Positions 7,412 through 16,204 of a DNA stretch of 43,798 nucleotides are shown one piece after another. The position numbers were made by a program, and so were the translations under genes. The notes under the pieces were generated by a model. It searched no databases, had not been told where the DNA came from, and saw nothing but the letters and a program-made list of their open reading frames with translations. Source of the stretch: a bacterium (lineage in GTDB: Bacteria > Myxococcota_A > UBA9160 > SZUA-336). Numbering within the stretch: position 1 is the first letter of the stretch; each line of letters starts with the position of its first letter. The stretch is from contig JAAELY010000386.1 in NCBI GenBank assembly GCA_024226335.1, forward strand, positions 1-43,798, in the 5' to 3' direction.

Positions 7412-8352
7412 CCGCCGTTTACCAGAGGTTCGAGGACGGATTCTGCAAACGACTCCAGATGATCACCCGACTGGATCACGATGTAGCTGATCCCGGTCTC
7501 TTCGCGGCGCTTCTCGAGTCGATCGCGAATTTCCGACGCTGGGCCGGTCAGGAAAAGCGGACAATCCGCGACTTCCTCCTCACTCATTCCACTGCTCGAA
7601 GACAATGCCTGGCGAATTCCGCTGGGATCGTCGGTCATGGCCACGACAAAGACCAGTGAGTTGAACTCCAGCGCGTCGGGATCGCGTCCCGCTTGGATGG
7701 CTGCATCTCGCACCCAGCCGATTTTCTCCCGCACGCGTGAAGGACTCAGATCCGCCGCGGTCGTATTGATGACTCGACCCTCTGGAAGTGAGGGATTGAT
7801 CCCAACGATATCAGCGTGGCGTCCCGCAACTCCGAGTAGACGCTTACCACCGCCTCCGATCAGGATCCTGGGCCGCTCGCCATCAGCCAATCTGGCAGCC
7901 TGCGCGATCGAGTCGATCTTGTAGAACTCACCTTCGAAGCTCGTGCTCTCTTGCGACCACATCATCTGGATGATCTGCATCGCCTCTTCCAACCGGCGGA
8001 TGCGTACTCCGGGACGGTCGTAGTCCAGGCCCGCTTGCAGGTAGTCATCCTCCATCCAGCCCGCACCCAGGCCGAACTCGTGCCGCCCCCCCGAGATCAT
8101 GTGCAGTGTCGCCGCGGCCTTTGCGTAGATGACGGGGTGTCGATAGTCGACGTCGTAGACCAGCGCGCCCAATTTCAACTTCTGCGTGACGGCTGCAAAC
8201 GCGGGAAGAGAACTCATCGGATCCCATTGCGTACCGAAGTGGTCGGGAATCAGGACCGAGGAGAACCCGAGCGACTCGATCTTTTGCACCGATTCCCGCC
8301 AGCCCGTTGCCGGGTATTCGGATTGTTGAACGCCGAAGCGAAAGGGACGCAT
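7408..8352 (-). CDS. LLM class F420-dependent oxidoreductase (MSMEG_2516-like)
   Basis: A luciferase-like TIM-barrel oxidoreductase of 314 residues. The start MRPFRFGVQ is typical for the subfamily first described in mycobacteria. Family signatures are SSVLIPDHFGTQWDP, KLGALVYDVDYRHPVI, AATLHMISGGRHEFGLGAGW and the IGGGGKRLLGVAGRHADI segment. Such enzymes use reduced coenzyme F420 (some use FMN) for hydride transfer to organic substrates. I chose the ATG at 8352, since the upstream extension is low-complexity and antisense to nothing useful; GGAGAA lies about ten bases upstream. It is the first gene of a two-gene operon with the phosphodiesterase. Cofactor use is by family analogy only. Confidence 0.9.
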   Translation of the reverse strand: MRPFRFGVQQSEYPATGWRESVQKIESLGFSSVLIPDHFGTQWDPMSSLPAFAAVTQKLKLGALVYDVDYRHPVIYAKAAATLHMISGGRHEFGLGAGWMEDDYLQAGLDYDRPGVRIRRLEEAMQIIQMMWSQESTSFEGEFYKIDSIAQAARLADGERPRILIGGGGKRLLGVAGRHADIVGINPSLPEGRVINTTAADLSPSRVREKIGWVRDAAIQAGRDPDALEFNSLVFVVAMTDDPSGIRQALSSSSGMSEEEVADCPLFLTGPASEIRDRLEKRREETGISYIVIQSGDHLESFAESVLEPLVNGG

Positions 8353-8459
8353 GATTACGGTTCTCCGTGATCTCGAGTTTCGAGGACACTCAGCATACAG
8401 GCAGCAACTCCTGAAAGTCGTATTGGAAGTCGGCCTGGCCGTCGTTCTGGCCGTCGGAT

Positions 8460-8481
8460 CCTGCAGCCCGCTCGCTGCAGG
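8460..8481. repeat. Perfect inverted repeat in a divergent promoter region
   Basis: Arms CCTGCAGC and GCTGCAGG around a 6-base loop lie in the 265-base gap between the minus-strand oxidoreductase gene and the plus-strand histidine kinase gene. The gap has no convincing gene. The repeat could be an operator or an mRNA hairpin for either side. Confidence 0.35.
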
Positions 8482-8617
8482 TGACACCAGATAGCTGCGG
8501 GCGACGGTGCCCTATCGGGCCAGACGAGGCCCTGAGCCGCCCTATTCCGGGCACAGTGCTTGCTGTTTCCAAGGGGAGATCTCAGGAGACGGGACGCGTA
8601 CAATGCGGAGATGCGAA

Positions 8618-9919
8618 ATGGGGCACAGCTGGAGCAACGGCATGGGCCATGACCACGAGGGTTACGACGGTGATTGGAAGCGCCGGGCGTTGCGCGAGGT
8701 CGACCGGGCTCGGCGCCGTATTCAGCAGGATATCCGCGAGGCGCGTAGCAGATCGGTAGCCGACTCCTCTCCGGATGGAAGCGACCGGCGACGCGCCGAA
8801 CAAGCCCGAGAGGACCGGCGTCGATCCAGGCAAGAGTCCGCGAGACGGCGCGAACGTGCCCGAAAACACAATCACCGGCGACGCGACAAAGCCCGCGCCA
8901 AGCGACACGACGACCACCACGAGAACCGGGAGGCCAAGCGTCAGCGCGCCCGACTGACGGCCGAGGAGCGCGCTTACCGGGTGGCGCGAAGACGGGCGAA
9001 CGCCAAGCTCAGCGTCATGATTCATCTCGTGGCGTTCTGCTCGGTAATCCTCTTCCTGTTCTTCGTTGCGGGTTTCCGCGCGGCCACGATCACGGGAATG
9101 TCATGGGGCATCGGTCTGAGCATGCACTGGTTCATCGTGGTCATCGCGCCGGGCTTACGGCAGCGCTGGATCGATGAAGAGGTGCGCAACCAGGTGCACA
9201 GCACGGTGTCGAGCGAGCGCCAGGTCCTGGAGGGCAAGCATGCGCGCAGCCTCGAGGAACTATCGGCATCGCTCGCACACGAGATCCGCAATCCGATCAC
9301 CGCGGCCAAGAGCCTGGTACAACAGCTTGGAGAAGACCCCTCGTGCGAAGACAACGTCGAGTACGCAGGTGTCGCACTCGAAGAACTGGATCGCGTAGAA
9401 CGATCGATCTCTCACTTGCTGCGCTTTGCACGCGAAGAAGAAGTGGCTCTGGCCGAGATGCACATGGGCGACGCCGTTGATTCCGCGCTTGCGACGGTTC
9501 GAGATCGACTCGATCGCCTCGATGTCCAGATCCAACGCGAGATCGACAGCGATGGTGTGATGCAGGGTGATGCGGAGAAACTGCGCCGTGTCATCATCAA
9601 CCTGATCAACAACTCCCTGGACGCACTTGAAGAAGCCGAGACGAGCGACCCGCGTTTGAACCTGACCAGTGGTGAGAACCTGGCGGGGACTGAAGTCTGG
9701 ATCCGCATCCGAGACAACGGACCCGGCATGGATGCAGACGACCTCGAGAAGATCTTCAAACCGTTCTACACCTCCAAAAAGAGTGGCACGGGACTCGGGC
9801 TGGCCATTTCCAAGAAGCTGGTCGACGCCCACGGCGGAACCATCGAGGCCACCTCGTCACCCGATGAAGGCACCGAATTCGTGCTGACCTTCCCAAAGCA
9901 ACGCCCGGCCGACCAGTAG
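8618..9919 (+). CDS. Membrane histidine kinase with an arginine-rich N-terminal region
   Basis: This 433-residue sensor kinase starts at MGHSWSNGMGHDHEG, with GGAG seven bases before the ATG; an ATG at 8603 is an alternative. Residues 21-130 are extraordinarily basic, with about one residue in three arginine, mixed with Asp/Glu/His. Two membrane helices follow (about 132-153 and 158-178) in a 2TM-domain arrangement with no visible periplasmic sensor. The HisKA domain has SASLAHEIRNPITAA with the phospho-accepting His221. The ATPase domain shows NLINNSLDAL (N box), IRDNGPGMDADD (G1), PFYTSKKSGTGLGLAI (F and G2). No response regulator is adjacent; the next gene encodes a Spy/CpxP-like protein, hinting at envelope or metal stress sensing. 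Confidence 0.92.
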   Translation: MGHSWSNGMGHDHEGYDGDWKRRALREVDRARRRIQQDIREARSRSVADSSPDGSDRRRAEQAREDRRRSRQESARRRERARKHNHRRRDKARAKRHDDHHENREAKRQRARLTAEERAYRVARRRANAKLSVMIHLVAFCSVILFLFFVAGFRAATITGMSWGIGLSMHWFIVVIAPGLRQRWIDEEVRNQVHSTVSSERQVLEGKHARSLEELSASLAHEIRNPITAAKSLVQQLGEDPSCEDNVEYAGVALEELDRVERSISHLLRFAREEEVALAEMHMGDAVDSALATVRDRLDRLDVQIQREIDSDGVMQGDAEKLRRVIINLINNSLDALEEAETSDPRLNLTSGENLAGTEVWIRIRDNGPGMDADDLEKIFKPFYTSKKSGTGLGLAISKKLVDAHGGTIEATSSPDEGTEFVLTFPKQRPADQ

Positions 9920-10050
9920 CCTCCGGTCCAGGGCCCCCGCACGCAGCTTTACGATACTTCACACGAACGCAAAGCCAGCGAAACCGCAGCGTCCGATACT
10001 TCGGAACGTGGCAGGCACTCAAGCCTTCCACGAGCCCCAAGGGGATCGAC

Positions 10051-10614
10051 ATGACCGATTCGAAGAATCCGAACACCGTATCCGATGGCAAGCCGAGCAA
10101 GCGCCGCCGGTGGATTGAACCGGGCCTGATCGGAGTAGTGGGTCTGGCTGCATTGATCGCGGGCCTGGCCCTGTCGCCAGTTTCGGCCGCCGCGCGGGCG
10201 GGGCTCTTCGGGCGCGGGAACCACGACTCACCAGAGGAAATGCAGGAGCACATGGATTTCGCTGCTGACTGGATCCTCGACAAGCTCGACGCAGACGAGG
10301 AGCAGAGCACCCGGGTGAAGGCCATTCTCGCGGGTTCGCTGAGCGATATGCAGGGGATGCACGCAGAACACGAGGCCGTACAACAGGCGCTGGTTGCGGA
10401 ACTAACAGCCGAGAACGTCGATCGCGCGGCACTCGAGCGGATCCGCAGCGAGCAGTTTCAGAAATTCGATGAGGTATCTCGTCGCATCACGACGACCGTT
10501 GCCGACATCGCTGACGTACTGCGGCCCGAGCAGCGCGCCGAACTCGCAGAATTCGCGGAACGCTCCCACGGTCACCGCGGCTGGCGCAGTGGTCGACGCC
10601 ACGGTTGGCACTAA
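10051..10614 (+). CDS. Spy/CpxP-like periplasmic stress protein
   Basis: A 187-residue protein with an N-terminal membrane segment (LIGVVGLAALIAGLALSPVSAAA) that is a signal peptide or anchor. The rest is helical and resembles the Spy/CpxP/CnrX metal-sensor-chaperone group, with LDADEEQSTRVKAILAG and VADVLRPEQRAELAEF in place of the paired LTxxQ repeats. The C-terminus is histidine- and arginine-rich (HGHRGWRSGRRHGWH), plausible for metal binding. GGGGATC precedes the ATG. It lies 131 bases after the histidine kinase gene on the same strand; in known Cpx-like systems such proteins dampen or tune the kinase. That partnership is inference here. Confidence 0.78.
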   Translation: MTDSKNPNTVSDGKPSKRRRWIEPGLIGVVGLAALIAGLALSPVSAAARAGLFGRGNHDSPEEMQEHMDFAADWILDKLDADEEQSTRVKAILAGSLSDMQGMHAEHEAVQQALVAELTAENVDRAALERIRSEQFQKFDEVSRRITTTVADIADVLRPEQRAELAEFAERSHGHRGWRSGRRHGWH

Positions 10615-10745
10615 CACTGTGTTCTCCGCGTCGGCGCACCACAGCACGCGTCGGCGCGGAAAACAGGGATCTGGATTCCAACCCTCGCCTATCTGACACA
10701 GGGCAGCGCCGGAAGATCACGTCCTACTGAGGCATCTCTCGAATC

Positions 10746-11501
10746 TCAGCGGCGGAAACCACCTTCCGAGTCGATCACCTGTCCGGTCACCCAGCGTGCG
10801 TCTTCCGTACTCAACCAGGCAATCAGGCGTGCAGCATCATCGGGTTGCCCCCAGCGCCCCATCGGCATGCGCCCAGCGATCGCGGCGCTCATCTCGTCGC
10901 TGGCCCAGCCGGTATCCGTTGGGCCGGGATTCACGGTGTTCACCGTGATGCCGCGCTCGACCAGTTCGTCGGCGAGGCTCGCCGTGATCTGCAGCAGCGC
11001 TCCCTTCGATGCTGCGTAGGCCAGTTCACCGCGCATCGGACCTCGATGCTGGCCGGACGTCAGCAGGATCACCCGACCGCCTTCGCTCCCGTCGTGTCGG
11101 TCTGCAAACTCCTTCACCAGGAGCAACGAACCGCGCACGTTGACCTGCATGTGCCGATCGATCTGCTCCGCCGTCAGTTCTGCGAGCGATCCGTTTCGAC
11201 TGTAGGCGTGGTTGGCAACCAGGACGTCGACTCGCCCGAAGGCTTGCATCGCAACATCCAGGACCCTGGTGGGAGCGTCGGGATCCGAGAGATCGGCGTC
11301 GCAGTGTTCCACCATCGCCCCGGCTTCGCGCAATTCGGACAGGACTGCTGAGGTTCCCCCTGGATCGGCCAGTGTCGCCTCGTCGTCGACCGACCAGCCT
11401 TGGATCAAGAGCTTCAATCCGAGATCGGCAAGTCGGCGAGCGATCGCGAATCCTATACCCGAACGTCGACTCACTCCGGTGACGATTGCAACTCGCTTCA
11501 T
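10746..11501 (-). CDS. SDR family oxidoreductase
   Basis: A 251-residue short-chain dehydrogenase beginning MKRVAIVTGVSRRSGIGFAI, so the glycine motif is the slightly longer TGVSRRSGIG form found in ketoacyl-ACP-reductase-like SDRs. Other signatures are VANHAYS in place of NNAG, the active-site stretch LLTSGQHRGPMRGELAYAAS (serine, Tyr, then Lys), VNPGPTDTG, and the C-terminal WVTGQVIDSEGGF. It is divergent from the GNAT gene across about 60 bases and is monocistronic. The 131 bases downstream contain only an 11-base direct repeat (CGCGTCGGCGC at 10627 and 10647) and nothing I can call. Confidence 0.9.
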   Translation of the reverse strand: MKRVAIVTGVSRRSGIGFAIARRLADLGLKLLIQGWSVDDEATLADPGGTSAVLSELREAGAMVEHCDADLSDPDAPTRVLDVAMQAFGRVDVLVANHAYSRNGSLAELTAEQIDRHMQVNVRGSLLLVKEFADRHDGSEGGRVILLTSGQHRGPMRGELAYAASKGALLQITASLADELVERGITVNTVNPGPTDTGWASDEMSAAIAGRMPMGRWGQPDDAARLIAWLSTEDARWVTGQVIDSEGGFRR

Positions 11502-11564
11502 GTCGTGAGTATAACGACACGGTCCGGTTTGACCCTCCGCACCTCACGGGAGACCCTTGCAGCA

Positions 11565-12377
11565 ATGGACGCCAGAGAACCCGATCGAGAAATCCCGCTA
11601 CGAGTTGCGCAGGGCTGGGACGACTATCTAGCCCTGGGAAACCAGGTGCAGGACACTCCCCTCTTCCGTTTGGTCACGAGTCCCGATGCGCCGCTCATTC
11701 ACGACGCAAACTACGCCAGCCGCGTGCGAGCTTCGAGTGAAGACGAGATCGAGGCCGTACTCGCGCAAGTCGAAATCGAGTTCGCAGGTTTGACGCATCG
11801 GCGCTTCGTGCTCGACCCGTTGACACCCGAGTCATTTGAAGCTCGCCTCGTACTGGAGGGCTACGAACTGAATTCAGAGTTGGAACTCCTGCTGGAAGAC
11901 GAGCTTCGCGCGAAGCCAGAACCCGTTGCGATCCGACTCGTCGAGAGCGAGACAGACTGGAACGTCGTACTCGAACTCACGAAACTTGACATCGACGAAA
12001 GCACTGCCCGCGAAGGCCAGAAGCCCTATGGAATCGACGTCGTACAGCAGTTGTTCGAACGGCGTCGCGCGAAGACTCCCGATGTACTTACCTGGCTTGC
12101 TTGCGCTGACGGTGTGGACTGCGCCTACTTCTCCTCCTGGCCCGGCAACAACGGAATCGGAAAAGTCGAGGACCTGTTCACGTTACCCGCCTTCAGACAT
12201 CGAGGGATCGCAACCGCATTGATCGCGCACACCGTCGCGGACGCGCGCACGCGCGGAGCGGACTCCGTGGCCATTGGAGCCAGAATCGACGACTCACCCA
12301 GGCATATGTACGCGGCGCTCGGTTTTCGAGCCTGTTTCGTGCAACGGGCCTATCTGAAGAGATTGAAAAGCGCGTGA
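11565..12377 (+). CDS. GNAT family N-acetyltransferase
   Basis: A 270-residue protein whose C-terminal half has the acetyl-CoA-binding GNAT core: VEDLFTLPAFRHRGIATALI contains the R/Q-x-x-G-x-A pyrophosphate loop, followed by HMYAALGFRA as the usual terminal motif. The N-terminal half (about residues 1-125) looks like a second, degenerate acetyltransferase lobe, common in long GNAT proteins. I chose the ATG at 11565 rather than an upstream frame that is antisense to the SDR gene. Its TGA overlaps the GTG start of the next gene (GTGA), so the two are coupled. The substrate is unknown. Confidence 0.85.
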   Translation: MDAREPDREIPLRVAQGWDDYLALGNQVQDTPLFRLVTSPDAPLIHDANYASRVRASSEDEIEAVLAQVEIEFAGLTHRRFVLDPLTPESFEARLVLEGYELNSELELLLEDELRAKPEPVAIRLVESETDWNVVLELTKLDIDESTAREGQKPYGIDVVQQLFERRRAKTPDVLTWLACADGVDCAYFSSWPGNNGIGKVEDLFTLPAFRHRGIATALIAHTVADARTRGADSVAIGARIDDSPRHMYAALGFRACFVQRAYLKRLKSA

Positions 12378-13456
12378 AACCAATAGTCCTGATCCTGGTA
12401 TCGACGATGCTACTGGCCTGTGCGGATCCGGTGGACCGCAGCTATCTGGACACGGACGACCCAGTCGTCGAGCGCGAGTCCGACGATAGCCTGGTCATTC
12501 ACTGGCGGGTGGCTCCCGAGAGTGCCGAGATTCCCGTGTACGCCGGAACGGTTCCGGGAAGCTTCAATCGCGCGAAGCCGGTGGCAACTCTAGTCAATGG
12601 GCGGGCACGAATTTCAGGGCTCGATCCCGCGACGAGATTCTATTTCGAGATCGCAGCCCCTGGCTCGAAACCGCTGCGTGTGGCCGAACGAAAGCTCCCG
12701 TTGGAAGGCGCACACAATTTTCGCGATCTGGGCGGCTACCGCGGACAGGATGGCCGACGTGTGCGCTGGGGAGTCATGTTCCGCTCCGACGCACTCGGGG
12801 AACTCAGCGATAGCGATCTCGATTATGTTTCGCGCGTCAAGCTGCGACTGGTCTGCGACTTTCGCAGTCCGAAAGAGCGCGAGGCAGCGCCCGATCGTCT
12901 ACCTGAGCGCGACCGTCCCAGTGTCGCGGAGCTGGCAATCTACGACGAGTCCTTCGACCCCGAAATGTTGCGCGATCGCATCCTGTCGGGCGATCTCGAG
13001 GGCCTCGATCTGGCGCAGATGCTCGTCAACGCGAATCGTGAGTTCGCTCGCCGTTTCACTGCACAGTACGCGAAGATGTTCGAATATCTCCTTGAGCCCG
13101 GAAACCTGCCAGCCGTGATTCACTGCACTGCGGGAAAAGACCGGGCGGGTTTTGGTTCGGCAATCTTGTTGTTGGCGCTCGGAGTCGATCGAGAAACTGT
13201 CTTCGAGGATTTCCTCTTGACCAACACCTACATCGCCGCAGAGACCGAAAAGAGTCTCCGCATGATCCGGATCTTCTCGCTCTTCCGCGCCGACCCGGAA
13301 AAAATCCGCCCGGTACTGGGCGTGCGGCGGGAGTATCTCGAAGCCGGTCTGGATGAAATCGACAAGCGCTTCGGGTCCTTTGAAGCCTACCTGCACGATG
13401 GATTGGGACTCAGTGCCGGGAATATCTCCCGCCTCCGGGAGCGCCTGCTCGAATAG
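12374..13456 (+). CDS. Tyrosine/serine phosphatase lipoprotein
   Basis: The GTG start gives a 360-residue protein with a lipoprotein signal (MKPIVLILVSTMLLAC, Cys16). Residues about 35-105 look like a fibronectin-III-type beta domain. The phosphatase part begins with the family hallmark AHNFRDLGGYRG (about 113-124) and continues with VMFRSDAL and LVCDFRSPKERE. The active-site loop is HCTAGKDRAG: Cys251 nucleophile and Arg257, the CX5R motif. This is the bacterial tyrosine-phosphatase-3 type, in some species active on phosphoinositides or phosphoproteins. Lipid anchoring places it outside the cytoplasm. It is coupled to the GNAT gene, with the GT2 gene only 34 bases downstream. Confidence 0.92.
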   Translation: MKPIVLILVSTMLLACADPVDRSYLDTDDPVVERESDDSLVIHWRVAPESAEIPVYAGTVPGSFNRAKPVATLVNGRARISGLDPATRFYFEIAAPGSKPLRVAERKLPLEGAHNFRDLGGYRGQDGRRVRWGVMFRSDALGELSDSDLDYVSRVKLRLVCDFRSPKEREAAPDRLPERDRPSVAELAIYDESFDPEMLRDRILSGDLEGLDLAQMLVNANREFARRFTAQYAKMFEYLLEPGNLPAVIHCTAGKDRAGFGSAILLLALGVDRETVFEDFLLTNTYIAAETEKSLRMIRIFSLFRADPEKIRPVLGVRREYLEAGLDEIDKRFGSFEAYLHDGLGLSAGNISRLRERLLE

Positions 13457-13490
13457 CCCGTATAATCGGCGGCGCATCGGGAGGATCCAC

Positions 13491-14243
13491 GTGTATCGCG
13501 ACAAGAAGGTCGTCATCGTCATGCCCGCGTACAACGCGGAAAGCACTCTTCTCCGGACCTGGAACGAGGTCATGGAGCAAGATATTGTCGACCTGGTGAT
13601 CGTGGTCGACGATGCCAGTTCCGACGAAACGACCCGACTCGCCCAGAGTTTGCGAGACACCAAGGTCTACACACACGCCGAGAACCGCGGCTACGGGGCC
13701 AACCAGAAGACCTGCTATTCGGCAGCGCTCGAGGAAGGCGCCGACATCATCATCATGGTCCACCCCGACTACCAGTACACGCCGCAACTGATCCCGGCGA
13801 TGGCCTCGATGATCGGAAATGGCCTGTATCCCTGCGTACTCGGCTCGAGGATTCTCGGAGGACGCGCACTCCAAGGCGATATGCCGCTCTGGAAATACAT
13901 TGCGAACAGAGCCCTGACCTTTGTCGAAAACCTCTTGCTCGGTTCAAAGCTCTCCGAGTTCCACACCGGTTATCGCGCCTACTCGAGAGAGGTTCTGGAA
14001 CGCCTTCCCCTCGATCGCAACTCCGACGACTTCGTGTTCGACAATCAGGTGCTCGCGCAGATCCTCTGGTTCGGGCACACGATCGCTGAGGTCAGCTGCC
14101 CGACAATGTACTTTCCAGAGGCCTCGTCGATCAATCTACAACGCAGCATCCGCTACGGAATCGGCTGTCTGTGGACCGGCCTGGTGTTCCGGCTGGCCCA
14201 CTGGGGACTCCTGCGGTCTCCGCTGTTTCCCAAGCGCACTTGA
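13491..14243 (+). CDS. GT2 family glycosyltransferase (dolichyl-phosphate mannose synthase-like)
   Basis: The protein is 250 residues from a GTG start that has GGGAGG seven bases upstream. A-fold GT2 motifs are visible: VIVMPAYNAESTL near the N-terminus, IVVDDASSDET, and the metal-binding MVHPDYQYTP (the DXD position reads as HPDYQY). FHTGYRAYSREVL near residue 165 is the acceptor-side signature found in DPM1-like enzymes. There are no strong membrane helices, so it is probably cytosolic and membrane-associated, making a lipid-linked sugar. The following TMTC-like protein could use such a donor; the adjacency is seen and the partnership is inferred. TATAAT at 13461-13466 could be a promoter -10, but no -35 is evident. 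Confidence 0.9.
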   Translation: MYRDKKVVIVMPAYNAESTLLRTWNEVMEQDIVDLVIVVDDASSDETTRLAQSLRDTKVYTHAENRGYGANQKTCYSAALEEGADIIIMVHPDYQYTPQLIPAMASMIGNGLYPCVLGSRILGGRALQGDMPLWKYIANRALTFVENLLLGSKLSEFHTGYRAYSREVLERLPLDRNSDDFVFDNQVLAQILWFGHTIAEVSCPTMYFPEASSINLQRSIRYGIGCLWTGLVFRLAHWGLLRSPLFPKRT

Positions 14244-16096
14244 GCGGATATCACGAATCCTTCAAGCGGCTCGCGATCGGATTGCTACTTATCATCGCGA
14301 TCCTCATCGCTTACGCGCCGGTATGGGAGAACGAGTTCGTAGACTACGACGATGACGTCTACGTAACGGACAATCCAAGGGTCACCGGCGGCTGGTCAAG
14401 CGAGGACGTGCACTGGGCGTTCTTTCAGACCCGCGGAGGCAACTGGCATCCCGTCACCTGGCTCTCGCACATGCTCGATGTAGAACTCTTCGGGTTGGAT
14501 CCACGCGGACATCACGCGGTGAACCTGGCTTTTCATGCGGCGAACACGCTCCTGTTGTTTGCCCTTTTGATTCAGCTGACCGGAAGCAGCGGATGCAGCG
14601 CATTCGTGGCGATACTCTTTGCGTTGCATCCGCTGCAGGTCGAGACAGTGGCCTGGATCGCAGAGCGCAAGAGCCTGTTGTCGAGCTTTTTCGGATTTGG
14701 CGCGATCAGCTGCTACGTACGCTTCGCGCGCACAAAGAGCCGATACTGGTACGCGTCGTCGTTAGCCGCCTTCGGCCTGAGTCTAGGCTCGAAGTCGATG
14801 CTGGTCACCCTGCCCTTCGCATTGCTTCTGCTCGACGTGTGGCCACTCGGGCGAACACAAGGCTTGGTCCCGGTCCGTCTTCGCTCATTGGTTCGCGAAA
14901 AGTCGCCCTACTTTGGCCTCTCCCTGGCGATCTCTTTGATCACGGTCTTCACCCAGTGGCCCGCAATCTCAACTGCAACGCCTTTTCCCTCGCGGGTCGC
15001 CAATGCCATCGTCGCCTACGTCCGGTACCTGGGGAAGTTCTTCTGGCCGCAGGACCTGGTGGTGTTCTACCCGTACCCGGACTTCTGGCCCGTCTGGCAG
15101 GTATCCGGTGCACTCATCGCACTGATGATGATCACTGCGCTGGCCTTGCGCCAGAGACGGAATCAGGCCTGGTTGCTGGTTGGATGGCTCTGGTTTCTCG
15201 GCCTGTTGTTCCCGACGATCGGGCTGGTGCAGGTCGGCGGCCAGTCGCTTGCAGACCGCTATATGTACGTTCCGATCATCGGGCTCGGCATCATCGTGGT
15301 ATGGCTGACCTCTCGGGTGGCGCTGAGCGCCGGGGTTCTGGTGCGCGATCGCTGGCTTGCATTTGCGGGACTCTGCCTTGCGGCGACACTCTCCGTAACG
15401 ACTCACGCGCAGGCGCAGCACTGGAAAGACACGATCGAGTTGTTCGGACACGCCGTACATTCGACCAAAGACAACACACTGGCGCAGACCGAACTCGGAA
15501 TTGCCTGGGTTGCGAAGAACCGCCCAGATCTCGGAATCATCCATCTCGGAGTGGCGTTGAGGCTCGATCCGAATGACCCGCGCGTCCTCGGTAACTACGG
15601 TTGGGCTCTGGTGCGAACTGGCGATCTCAGGCGCGGTACCGAGCAGTTGCGCCATGCACTTGAATTGCGACCGAGCATTCGAAACGGCGCTTTCCACCTG
15701 GCGTGGGCACTCGAGATGAACGGCGAGTACGACGAAGCCATGGAGTGGCATCGCGAACAACTCGGGATTGATCCCGGGCAGCGGGGTTCACTCTTGCGCC
15801 TCTCGCGTCTGCTCGCGGCCCACCCCGAGGAGAGCCAGCGCAATGGTTCCCGAGCGCTGCGACTCGTCCAACGGGCGTGTGCGTACCGAACCTGTACGGA
15901 GGCCTGGGAACTCGACGTCTTCGCCATGGCCTTGATGGAAGCGGGACGGCCCCAAAAGGCGCTTGCCCTGGGCCAAAGAGCCTGGAAGGCTGCGAGACAG
16001 GAAGAAGATGTGGGACTGGCCGTGGCCATCGAGCGGCGTCTCGATGGCTACGCCGAGGGGATTGCCTTCCGTCTGTCCGCAAGACGGAACCCGTGA
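14240..16096 (+). CDS. TMTC-like multi-pass membrane protein with C-terminal TPR repeats
   Basis: An approximately 618-residue protein. It has a many-helix membrane part (about residues 10-400) beginning with the family pattern APVWENEFVDYDDDVYV, then WHPVTWLSHMLD and HHAVNLAFHAANTLLLF. The YDDD motif is the expected acidic catalytic site of GT-C glycosyltransferases such as eukaryotic TMTC O-mannosyltransferases. The C-terminus has tetratricopeptide repeats (LGIAWVAKNRPDLGIIHLG, LGNYGWALVRTGDLRRGTEQ, AFHLAWALEMNGEYDEAMEW). The TTG at 14240 overlaps the stop of the GT2 gene (TTGA); an ATG at 14171 would overlap it by 73 bases, so I prefer TTG. Likely role: transfer of a lipid-linked sugar to exported proteins. 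Confidence 0.88.
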   Translation: MSGYHESFKRLAIGLLLIIAILIAYAPVWENEFVDYDDDVYVTDNPRVTGGWSSEDVHWAFFQTRGGNWHPVTWLSHMLDVELFGLDPRGHHAVNLAFHAANTLLLFALLIQLTGSSGCSAFVAILFALHPLQVETVAWIAERKSLLSSFFGFGAISCYVRFARTKSRYWYASSLAAFGLSLGSKSMLVTLPFALLLLDVWPLGRTQGLVPVRLRSLVREKSPYFGLSLAISLITVFTQWPAISTATPFPSRVANAIVAYVRYLGKFFWPQDLVVFYPYPDFWPVWQVSGALIALMMITALALRQRRNQAWLLVGWLWFLGLLFPTIGLVQVGGQSLADRYMYVPIIGLGIIVVWLTSRVALSAGVLVRDRWLAFAGLCLAATLSVTTHAQAQHWKDTIELFGHAVHSTKDNTLAQTELGIAWVAKNRPDLGIIHLGVALRLDPNDPRVLGNYGWALVRTGDLRRGTEQLRHALELRPSIRNGAFHLAWALEMNGEYDEAMEWHREQLGIDPGQRGSLLRLSRLLAAHPEESQRNGSRALRLVQRACAYRTCTEAWELDVFAMALMEAGRPQKALALGQRAWKAARQEEDVGLAVAIERRLDGYAEGIAFRLSARRNP

Positions 16097-16204
16097 ATGA
16101 ACCGGTCCAGATCTTCGCTCGGGGACCGCTGCGCCAGAACGCATACTGCGAGTCCAAAAAGGAGAGAGCGGAATTCCCGCTGGTCGCCGGGGAGCCTCTT
16201 CAGG

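Noticed and set aside
10627-10657. Eleven-base direct repeat (CGCGTCGGCGC) after the Spy-like gene
   Set aside because: Two short GC-rich copies are likely by chance and no dyad or T-run supports a terminator.
13461-13466. TATAAT before the GT2 gene as a promoter
   Set aside because: No -35-like hexamer lies at suitable spacing and the gene is probably read from the upstream gene's transcript.
14593-15576. 327-residue plus-strand frame inside the TMTC-like gene
   Set aside because: It is an out-of-frame reading of a recognised membrane protein and has an arginine-rich composition without motifs.
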